The translations under genes and the position numbers were made by a program. A DNA stretch of 19,469 bases from a bacterium Ga0077546. Its GTDB lineage: Bacteria; Cyanobacteriota; Vampirovibrionia; Obscuribacterales; Obscuribacteraceae. Below are positions 1 through 6,471 of this stretch, piece after piece. Under the pieces are notes generated by a model. The model made no database searches, was not told where the DNA came from, and saw only the letters and a program-made list of their open reading frames with translations. The stretch covers positions 1 to 19,469 of the forward strand of contig LNEX01000229.1 of NCBI GenBank assembly GCA_001464165.1. Direction: 5' to 3'. Positions within the stretch are counted from its first letter, which is position 1. Every line of letters begins with the position of its first letter.

Positions 1-1293
1 TCTTTTGAAAGCGGCATCTTCCAGCATGGCTAAGTGCCAAGGAATCGTGGTTGACACACCTTCAATGATGAAATGTTTGAGAGCCACTTTTGTGCGGGCG
101 ATGGCTTCTTCTCTGGTCCTTCCCCAGACCACTAATTTAGCCAAGAGTGAGTCATAGAAAGGCAAAATTGTGTAACCAGGGTAGCAGGCTGTATCTATCC
201 GTACCCATGGATGATGGGGCAGTTCAAAGCGGTTGAGGGTGCCTGGACTAGGCATGAAATTTTTAAATGGATCTTCAGCGTTAATACGGCATTCAATGGC
301 GTGTCCGCGAGGAATAATTTGCTCTTGTGTGAATGAGAGTTTATTGCCAGCTGCAATTAACAATTGTTCTTTGACAATGTCGATGCCCGTAATTGATTCG
401 CTGATGGGGTGTTCGACTTGAATTCTGGTGTTGACTTCAAGGAAGTAAAACTCTTTACCAGAGACCATGCATTCCACTGTGCCAGCTGATGAATAGCCTA
501 GGGCGGCTGCGGCTTTAACTGCTGCGGCGGTTAGCCTGGCCCTTAAGTCTTTGTCTAGTTTTGCTGCAGGTGCTTCTTCTAAGAGTTTTTGGTGACGTCT
601 TTGGCTGGAGCAGTCTCGTTCGTATAAGTGAACGATATTGCCGTGTTCATCAGCAATTATTTGCACCTCGATGTGCCGTGGTTGGTCAAGATATTTTTCG
701 ACATATACTTCATCGCTGCCAAAATAAGAGGCGCCTTCTCGTTGTGCCCCTGCTAGCGCTTGTTCTACATCTTCTTCCTTGCGCACTACGCGAAGGCCTC
801 GCCCGCCACCGCCAGCGCTGGCTTTAATGGCAATGGGATAACCATATTTTTTGCCTAGTTCGATTACTTCTGCTGTTGTTTTTACAGGGTCAGTGGTGCC
901 TGGCACAACTGGCACTCCAGCTTTGTCCATTACTCTTCTTGATTCGATTTTTGAACCCATCCGGTGAATCACCTCTGGAGAGGGGCCGATGAATTTCACT
1001 CCAGCTTCGGCGCACTGCCGAGCAAAGTCTGCATTTTCTGCGAGAAACCCGTAGCCTGGGTGAATGGCATCAGCTCCTGCGCGTTTGGCGATATCAAGAA
1101 TTTGCGTTCCATCTAAGTAAACTTTTGCCGGTTGACCTTCAAGACGCCATCTTTCACTGGCCATTTGTACATGTTTGCCGTCTTTATCAGGTTCAGAGAA
1201 TATGGCGACAGTTTCTAAGCCTAGTTCGCGGCAGGCTTGAATAACTCTAACGGCGATTTCGCCACGATTGGCAATAAGAACCTTTTTGAACAT
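1..1293 (-). CDS. accC: Biotin carboxylase subunit (AccC), 3' end cut by window edge
   Basis: This is the biotin carboxylase that uses ATP and bicarbonate to carboxylate biotin on the carrier protein, the first half-reaction of acetyl-CoA carboxylase in fatty acid synthesis. I translated 431 codons in one open frame to the left edge; the family is about 450 residues, so only some 15-20 are missing. The N-terminus MFKKVLIANRGEIAVR is typical. The glycine-rich ATP loop GGGGRG is at 161-166 within KASAGGGGRGLRVV, EEAPA at 239-243, FLEVNTRIQVEHP at 284-296 (E286, N288, R290) and ECRINAEDP at 334-342 (R336). These match E. coli AccC with an offset of two. The ATG at 1291-1293 is preceded by GGAGAGG at good spacing. 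It is divergent from the acyl-CoA dehydrogenase gene at 1577. A biotin carboxylase of another acyl-CoA carboxylase cannot be excluded because accB and carboxyltransferase genes are not in view. Confidence 0.95.
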   Translation of the reverse strand, partial: MFKKVLIANRGEIAVRVIQACRELGLETVAIFSEPDKDGKHVQMASERWRLEGQPAKVYLDGTQILDIAKRAGADAIHPGYGFLAENADFARQCAEAGVKFIGPSPEVIHRMGSKIESRRVMDKAGVPVVPGTTDPVKTTAEVIELGKKYGYPIAIKASAGGGGRGLRVVRKEEDVEQALAGAQREGASYFGSDEVYVEKYLDQPRHIEVQIIADEHGNIVHLYERDCSSQRRHQKLLEEAPAAKLDKDLRARLTAAAVKAAAALGYSSAGTVECMVSGKEFYFLEVNTRIQVEHPISESITGIDIVKEQLLIAAGNKLSFTQEQIIPRGHAIECRINAEDPFKNFMPSPGTLNRFELPHHPWVRIDTACYPGYTILPFYDSLLAKLVVWGRTREEAIARTKVALKHFIIEGVSTTIPWHLAMLEDAAFKR

Positions 1294-1576
1294 TAGCCTC
1301 TCCATTTAGAAGGTGAAGGTTTTTAGTTTCTCTTGACTACGGCAGCTAACTTGTTATCGGTAGTCAGTAGCGGTCGATAGCATTGGTATATTCTTTCATT
1401 GACTATGACTTGGATTTAAACTCATTTATATAAAATGAGCAGAACTTATGCTTTCCTCCTGATTACCTGCTTTCGGCTCTGAGTTGCCAGTGCCATGACA
1501 GTTGTCATAGTGTTGTCTGTAGCATAGTGGTCCATACGTAGATGGTACGATCTGAAGGTCACTTTGGGAGTTCATG
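1294..1576. promoter_or_regulatory. Divergent accC / hbd intergenic region with two palindromes
   Basis: This region of about 280 bp separates two divergent genes and has no convincing gene of its own. It carries a perfect 7-bp inverted repeat, CTCATTT-atata-AAATGAG, at 1421-1439 and a second palindrome, ATGACA-gt-TGTCAT, at 1495-1508. On the + strand a weak promoter-like pair, ATGACT (1405-1410) and TATAAA (1429-1434) with 18 bp between, overlaps the first palindrome. A repressor bound there could therefore block the dehydrogenase gene. The regulator is unknown. The palindromes are read directly; the regulatory role is inferred. Confidence 0.45.
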
Positions 1577-2446
1577 ATGGCAGGAGCCAGTACATTTGGG
1601 ACCGTTTTTGTCGCTGGTAGCGGTTTCATGGGGTCAGCCATAGCCTTTTTGGTTGCTTCTAAGACCTCAGCAAGCGTTCAAATCTACGATATATCTGATG
1701 CTCAGCTGGCTAAGGCTGAAGCAACGATCGAAAAATTTGGAAAATCTTCAGTCGAGAAAGGTTTTCTCACGGTTGACCAGTTCATTGATGTGAAGAAGCG
1801 CATTCACTCAACCAAGTCTGAGAAATTGGCTGCCCATAGCGATATAGTCATTGAGGCAATAGCTGAAGACTTAGAGCTGAAGAAAGACTTGTTCAAGCGC
1901 CTTGACAATATTTGCAAGAAAGAAGCAATTTTCGCTTCCAATACTTCATCCCTTTCAATCACCAGTCTTGCTGCTGCGACAAAGCGCTCCAGCCAGTTTA
2001 TTGGTATGCACTTTTTCTCTCCGGCCCACGTAATGAAGCTGGTCGAGCTAATTCCTGGCTGCGACACTACTGATGAGACTTTGGAAAAAGTCAAAAAGTT
2101 TGGCGAAGAATTGGGCAAGACTTTGATATGTTCTAAAGATTTTCCTGGTTTTATTACCACCAGACTTGGTCTGGTCTTAATTAACGAGGCTGCTTTTGCC
2201 TTGATGGAAGGCCTTTCTACCCCCAAAGAAATCGATACAGGTATGGTTCTTGGTTACAATCACCCGATGGGGCCTCTGGCTCTTGCCGATTTTATTGGTT
2301 TAGATATCTGTTTGCATATTCTTGAAACGCTGCAAGAAGGGTTTGGAGATCCGAAGTACAGACCCTGCCCTATAATCAAGCAGTTGGTGTCGGCTGGGCA
2401 TTTGGGCAAGAAAACCGGCAAGGGATTCTATGACTACGGTGGTTAA
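1577..2446 (+). CDS. 3-hydroxyacyl-CoA (3-hydroxybutyryl-CoA) dehydrogenase
   Basis: This is an NAD(P)-dependent dehydrogenase interconverting 3-hydroxyacyl-CoA and 3-oxoacyl-CoA, of the short single-domain type (Hbd/PaaH). Numbering below counts from the ATG at 1574. The Rossmann motif AGSGFMG is at 14-20. Catalytic-region residues are S125 (NTSSL), H146 (GMHFFSP) and E158. The C-terminal domain has NHPMGPLALADFIGLD and ends KTGKGFYDYG. The length of about 289 residues is normal. The position usually held by the active-site Asn in PGF(I/V)xNR is Thr196 here (PGFITTR). Two ATGs are adjacent; GGGAG at 1566-1570 lies 6 nt from the second (1577) and 3 nt from the first, so I prefer 1577. The next gene begins 6 bp after the stop, suggesting one transcript. 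Substrate chain length and pathway (butyrate/PHB versus beta-oxidation) cannot be told from sequence. Confidence 0.93.
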   Translation: MAGASTFGTVFVAGSGFMGSAIAFLVASKTSASVQIYDISDAQLAKAEATIEKFGKSSVEKGFLTVDQFIDVKKRIHSTKSEKLAAHSDIVIEAIAEDLELKKDLFKRLDNICKKEAIFASNTSSLSITSLAAATKRSSQFIGMHFFSPAHVMKLVELIPGCDTTDETLEKVKKFGEELGKTLICSKDFPGFITTRLGLVLINEAAFALMEGLSTPKEIDTGMVLGYNHPMGPLALADFIGLDICLHILETLQEGFGDPKYRPCPIIKQLVSAGHLGKKTGKGFYDYGG

Positions 2447-2452
2447 TTAGAC

Positions 2453-3688
2453 ATGTTACTTAGTGTCTTCCTGATCAGCACATTATTTATTGTGGCTCTG
2501 TATGGCCTTACTTTGGCCTATTACATGCTTTTGAAGCCAGTTGAAAAAAGTAGAAAGACCGAGCGCGAATTGCCCTTTGTCTCTGTTCTGGTTCCTGCTC
2601 GAAATGAAGAAACCAAAATTGCCCGCTGTATCGAGTCGCTGCTTGCCCAAGATTATCCGAATTTTGAACTAGTTGTAATCGATGACCGATCTACCGATTC
2701 GACGGGTGAAATTATTCAGACAATTGCCCAGCGTGATGATCGACTCAAATTTGTGCGCGGCAAAGATGCCCCAGCGGGCTGGATCGGCAAGTGCAATGCA
2801 TTGGCCCATGCCGTTGGTTATGCTTCCGGTGAGTTTTTCATTTTCACTGATGCTGATACATATCACCATCCCAATTCTTTGCGTGATTCTGTTAGCCACG
2901 CTATCGACAACAAAATTGACTTGATGTCCTTCGTGCCCATGCAAGAGCTAGGTAGCTTCTCCGAACGCCTGGTAATGCCAGTTCTACTGAGTTCCTTTTT
3001 GATTGGAGATCCATTCCATACCGTTAACGACCCTACTGCCGCTCGTGCATACGCTTACGGTCAATATATACTTTGTCGGCGTAGTTCATATCTAGCCGTA
3101 GGTGGTCACCAGAGCGTGCGCGACGAGATTGTGGAAGATCATGCCATTGCCCGGGTTTTCAAAGAAAAAGGTTTCAAGATTGAAGTTGCTGACGGCAAAA
3201 CTCTCTACTCAGTGCGGATGTACACTGATCTTGAATCTCTATGGATGGGTTGGACGAAAAATCTCTATTCATTTATAGAAAGCAAAATATATAATTTGGG
3301 GAGGATGATTATTGTTGTTGTGTTGCCTTGGCTTTTCCTTGCCTACGTTATATCTCTTTGGGTTAAAGGAGATGTCGATCAGTCGCTGTATAGTTTGACC
3401 GCCCTTGTCATTGCGCAAATTAGCGTTCTTGCCCTCTGGAATCGCCTGACCGCTTGCCATCATGCTGGCTTGAAGTGGTATCACTTCTTGCTTACTCCTT
3501 TCGGTTGCATGACCATGAGCCTGCTTTACTTGCACTCTGCATATTTGGTGCATACGGGTGGCCAGGTCAACTGGAAGGGTCGTCGCTATGTGGTCAATAT
3601 GCATAAGACTATTGAGAACGAAGACGGTCAAATCGCGGATCAAAAATCGCGAGCAGGTAAATTGGTCAGTAGAGATGTCACGGACTGA
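2453..3688 (+). CDS. Membrane family 2 glycosyltransferase (HpnB/CrtQ-like)
   Basis: This is a 411-residue membrane glycosyltransferase of family GT2. A transmembrane segment at about 2-24 is followed by the GT-A domain: VPARNEE at 48-53, IDDRSTD at 76-82, GKCNALAHAV at 112-121, FTDAD at 131-135 (metal-binding D133, D135) and IVEDH at 226-230 (candidate base E228/D229). GWTKN at 266-270 stands near where processive enzymes have their acceptor motif. Three or so membrane segments follow at about 285-303, 310-328 and 343-365, and then NWKGRRY at 373-379, an ending typical of hopanoid- and carotenoid-associated glycosyltransferases. It starts 6 bp after the dehydrogenase stop with only a poor Shine-Dalgarno (GGTGG, 10 nt away), so translation may be coupled. 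The acceptor (lipid, hopanoid, carotenoid or polysaccharide) is not determined. Confidence 0.85.
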   Translation: MLLSVFLISTLFIVALYGLTLAYYMLLKPVEKSRKTERELPFVSVLVPARNEETKIARCIESLLAQDYPNFELVVIDDRSTDSTGEIIQTIAQRDDRLKFVRGKDAPAGWIGKCNALAHAVGYASGEFFIFTDADTYHHPNSLRDSVSHAIDNKIDLMSFVPMQELGSFSERLVMPVLLSSFLIGDPFHTVNDPTAARAYAYGQYILCRRSSYLAVGGHQSVRDEIVEDHAIARVFKEKGFKIEVADGKTLYSVRMYTDLESLWMGWTKNLYSFIESKIYNLGRMIIVVVLPWLFLAYVISLWVKGDVDQSLYSLTALVIAQISVLALWNRLTACHHAGLKWYHFLLTPFGCMTMSLLYLHSAYLVHTGGQVNWKGRRYVVNMHKTIENEDGQIADQKSRAGKLVSRDVTD

Positions 3689-3695
3689 GCTCTAA

Positions 3696-3923
3696 ATGTC
3701 GATCACTCAAGATAACAAAACGCCTACGACTGCCGAGCTACAGAGGTTTATTCGGGAGCACACAGTGCTTGAATTTTTCTCGCTTGATGGCAAGGGCAGC
3801 AAGTATATTGGTGCACTACGCTGGTTCGATGAAGAAGCCTTTCATATCAAGCAAGATGACGGCTCAGAGATGACTTTACTGCGCTCAGCCATACTAGGTT
3901 ATAGAGCCAAGAAGGCCAAATAG
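3696..3923 (+). CDS. Hfq-like Sm-fold RNA-binding protein, cyanobacterial type
   Basis: This is a 75-residue protein resembling the short, divergent Hfq of cyanobacteria. After a polar N-terminus it has a helix (TAELQRFIREHT, 12-23) and then the Sm strands: VLEFFSLDGKGSKYIGALRWFDEEAFHI and a final strand MTLLRSAILGYRAKK. The helix, the loop followed by G-x-(L/I)-R-W, and the closing hydrophobic strand align by eye with cyanobacterial Hfq (LLIKDQTPVE..GTIRWQD..IVRLAAIAYI, from memory). It lacks the Tyr-Lys-His of canonical Sm2, as cyanobacterial Hfq does, so sRNA binding at the proximal face may differ from E. coli. It follows the glycosyltransferase by 7 bp and lies about 70 bp before mreB, so it is probably expressed with one or both. 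It is one of the better lineage indicators here. Confidence 0.7.
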   Translation: MSITQDNKTPTTAELQRFIREHTVLEFFSLDGKGSKYIGALRWFDEEAFHIKQDDGSEMTLLRSAILGYRAKKAK

Positions 3924-3992
3924 TGTTAAACTAAGGCTCCATTTAGTAGGCTTTCGTTACAACTCACTCTCGCTTGTCATTCTGGAGTATCA

Positions 3993-5024
3993 GTGGTCTG
4001 GTTCAAGAGTTTTTTCGGCACAGCTTTAGGTATTGACCTCGGCACAGCCAACACGCTCATATACGTGCATGACAAAGGTGTTGTTCTGCGCGAGCCATCG
4101 GTGGTTGCCGTAGACGAAAACACCAATCTCGTGCGTTGGGTTGGCGAGGAAGCGAGGGCCATGATTGGCCGCACACCTCAAGGAATTCGTGCAATTCGAC
4201 CGCTCAAAGACGGTGTTGTTGCCGATCTTGAATACGCGAAAATCATGGTGAAAAAGTTTGTTGAGCGAGTTACCGGTGCTGGCGGCATAAAGAATCCTGA
4301 TATGGCGATCGGCGTGCCTTCTGGAGTGACATCCGTTGAGCGTATCGCTATTAAGTCGGTGGCAGAGAATGCTCGCGCAAATCTGATATATCTGCCAGAA
4401 GAGCCAATGGCCGCCGCTATAGGCGCTTCGTTGCCGGTGGTTGAACCCACTGGTTCAATGATTGTCGACATCGGTGGTGGCACCACTGAAGTAGCAGTTA
4501 TTAGTTTGTCTGGTATTGTCGTCAACGAATCTATTCGCATAGCTGGTGATGAACTCAATGACAGCATTATCTTCTACTTGAAAAAAGTGCATAGTCTGGC
4601 TATCGGTGATCGTACCGCTGAAGAGATCAAGTTTCGATTGGGGTCGGCTTTCAAGACTAAAGACAACGATAAAATAGATGTGCGCGGTCTTAGTTTGCTA
4701 AACGGTATGCCCCGCACGATTACAATTAGTCGTGGAGAAGTGCGTGAGGCAATGCAAGAGCCCCTGTGGTCGATTGTAGAGGCAGTAAAGCGTACGCTTG
4801 AACGCACACCGCCAGAGCTAGCCGCCGATATCTTCAATCGCGGTATTGTCCTCACCGGTGGTGGAGCTTTATTGCAGGGTCTAGATGAGTTAATTTCTAG
4901 CGAAACTGAAGTTCCTGTTTTCGTTGCCGATGATCCACTTTCTTCTGTTGCCATCGGTACTGGCAAAATGCTTACTGACCCAACTTATCGGCGCGTGCTA
5001 GAACAATGCATGTGCCACAAATAG
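3993..5024 (+). CDS. mreB: Rod shape-determining protein MreB (bacterial actin)
   Basis: MreB is the actin-like ATPase that forms membrane-associated filaments and positions the lateral wall synthesis machinery. The 343-residue length is normal. Actin-fold motifs are present: phosphate-1 LGIDLGTANT at 12-21, phosphate-2 MIVDIGGGTTEVAVI from 156 (D159, G161-G163) and the adenosine motif GIVLTGGGALLQGLD around 284-298 (G289-G291). The N-terminal VWFKSFFG is amphipathic and suits membrane binding. It starts at GTG 3993 with GGAG at 3984-3987, 5 nt upstream. It heads the mreB-mreC-mreD-mrdA block; mreC begins 27 bp after its stop. Long antisense reading frames over this gene are codon-usage shadows. 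Confidence 0.97.
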   Translation: MVWFKSFFGTALGIDLGTANTLIYVHDKGVVLREPSVVAVDENTNLVRWVGEEARAMIGRTPQGIRAIRPLKDGVVADLEYAKIMVKKFVERVTGAGGIKNPDMAIGVPSGVTSVERIAIKSVAENARANLIYLPEEPMAAAIGASLPVVEPTGSMIVDIGGGTTEVAVISLSGIVVNESIRIAGDELNDSIIFYLKKVHSLAIGDRTAEEIKFRLGSAFKTKDNDKIDVRGLSLLNGMPRTITISRGEVREAMQEPLWSIVEAVKRTLERTPPELAADIFNRGIVLTGGGALLQGLDELISSETEVPVFVADDPLSSVAIGTGKMLTDPTYRRVLEQCMCHK

Positions 5025-5051
5025 ATTTAGATTTGATTTAGAGGAGAGAAA

Positions 5052-5818
5052 GTGGCTGTTAGAAATGAGTCTGATCTAGAGGCTCAATCTCAGTCGGTTG
5101 CTGAGTATCTCTTCTTGATCATGTTAGTGCTAATGGTAGCTGTGCCGGTGAGCGGCATGGCTTTGTCGGTTTCTAGCTGGTTCTCTTCAATTTACGCTAA
5201 GGGTGAGTATCAATTTGTTTCTACCAAGAATCTGGCAGAACAGCTGCTCAATAAAATGAGCTTGAATTGGCTCGCCTCAAGCAAGAGTCTCGCGACACTA
5301 GTCGCTTGAGAAGTCTCCTCGGTCTCAAGTCAAAGGCCGGTCGTGTAACCGTTTCAGCAGAAGTCGTAGCACGCAATCCTGATAATTGGTTTGAGCAAGT
5401 CGTAATTGACAAAGGCTCGGCTGAGAAAATTACCGTTGGTTCTGCTGTAATTTCTATTGCCGGAGTGGTCGGTCAAGTTGTACGAGTTTCTGAGCACGAC
5501 AGCGTGGTGCGCTTGGCTACTGATCCTGAGCAGAAAGAAGGGGTATTAATTTCTAAGTTAGGATTGACCGGTACTCTTGTGGGTAACTACCAGAACTTGG
5601 CCCGAATAGATTACGTACCGATTGGAACTAACGTTGATGTGGGCGATAAAGTAGTGACTTTGGGAAAAGCAGGCATCTTTCCTGATAATCATCCTGTCGG
5701 AACTGTGGCTGCGGTCAGACGCGATGCTAATGGTGCCTCGATGCAAATTGACGTTAAGCTATCTGAGAACTGCTATGACATTAGTCAGGTGCTAGTTCTT
5801 CCTCCTTTAGAGAATTAG
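5052..5818 (+). pseudogene. mreC: Rod shape-determining protein MreC, interrupted by a frameshift
   Basis: MreC is a bitopic inner-membrane protein linking MreB to PBP2 in the periplasm. The gene is in two frames. The first (GTG 5052, strong GAGGAG at 5041-5046) gives the cytoplasmic tail, a membrane segment at about 21-41 and the start of the periplasmic helix, then runs out of frame to a stop at 5307-5309. The second, open from 5255 to 5818, continues the helix as NELELARLKQESRDTSRLRSLLGLK and then the beta domain (VVARNPDNWFEQVVIDKGSAE, with IAGVVGQVV further on). Adding one A to the A-run at 5253-5256 gives ...LLNKNELELARLK... and a continuous 255-residue MreC of normal length. The second half has no Shine-Dalgarno of its own. 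The cause may be a sequencing or assembly error, a real mutation, or much less likely recoding. mreD starts 17 bp later. Confidence 0.88.
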
Positions 5819-5835
5819 AAAGAGAAAGGAGGGCT

Positions 5836-6441
5836 ATGATTTTAGGTTCAGCGCGCAGCCGCAAGCGCTTGGGTGAAATAAGCATAGCAGCCGTTCTTGT
5901 GCTCGTGGTTTGGTTGATTCAACTGGCTTTGCTCAGCAAGTTTCGCTTTGGTGATGTGCTATGTAATTTGCCTTTGACTATGATTATTGTTTGGGGAGTA
6001 ACTTTTGGCTCACCCATGCCTAAACCAACCAATGATGAATTAAGAGTCTCGACATTGCCTGCCATTCTTGTCCGGCAGTTACTTTCAGGATCGCCGTCTG
6101 GAGCTATTATTGGTGCATTCTTTGCCGCACTTGCCTCTTCTGTGATTCCAGCGTATCCATTTGCTTACCCAATTATTGGCTGGACGGCGGGCTATTTTTC
6201 ACTGAAAAACTTCAATCAAGCCGCTTTTCTTTGCATCCCGCTGGTTTTTCTACTAAGTTTTCTTGGCGAAATAATTATGGCTGTGCAATTATCATTAGTG
6301 GGTAGGCCAGAGGTATTCAGTCATCTTGCAATGATCAGTTTTCCTGAGGCGCTTCTAAACGCCTTAATTGCTCCTGTTTTGTTCTTCCCTATGCGTGGGT
6401 GGTTCGAATTCTCCCGCTGGCGACACATGGCCACCGAGTAG
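5836..6441 (+). CDS. mreD: Rod shape-determining protein MreD
   Basis: MreD is a polytopic inner-membrane protein of the elongasome. The 201 residues contain about five hydrophobic segments: roughly 17-34, 43-58, 88-106, 111-125 and 130-152, with a further one near 170-188. Sequence is weakly conserved in this family, so the assignment rests on size, topology and position between mreC and the PBP2 gene. It has a near-perfect Shine-Dalgarno, AAAGGAGGG, just before the ATG at 5836. The hydrophilic loop around residues 60-75 (PMPKPTNDELRVSTL) is a little long for the family. Confidence 0.85.
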   Translation: MILGSARSRKRLGEISIAAVLVLVVWLIQLALLSKFRFGDVLCNLPLTMIIVWGVTFGSPMPKPTNDELRVSTLPAILVRQLLSGSPSGAIIGAFFAALASSVIPAYPFAYPIIGWTAGYFSLKNFNQAAFLCIPLVFLLSFLGEIIMAVQLSLVGRPEVFSHLAMISFPEALLNALIAPVLFFPMRGWFEFSRWRHMATE

Positions 6442-6471
6442 AATTTCTATAAGTAGTGAGGACAGTTTTTT

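Noticed and set aside
233..827. Rightward open frames at 233-421 and 561-827
   Set aside because: Both lie antisense to accC, whose leftward frame has all biotin carboxylase motifs; their translations resemble no family.
4178..4966. Long antisense open frames opposite mreB (about 130 codons each)
   Set aside because: Low-complexity Ser/Thr/Arg-rich translations with no ribosome sites, lying exactly over a well-conserved gene; codon-usage shadows.
5240..5320. Programmed ribosomal frameshifting in mreC
   Set aside because: The frame-0 codons are AAT AAA ATG; a -1 slip of tRNA-Lys would pair with TAA, the run is only four A's, and no upstream Shine-Dalgarno-like stimulator or strong downstream stem is seen. 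A plain indel is simpler.
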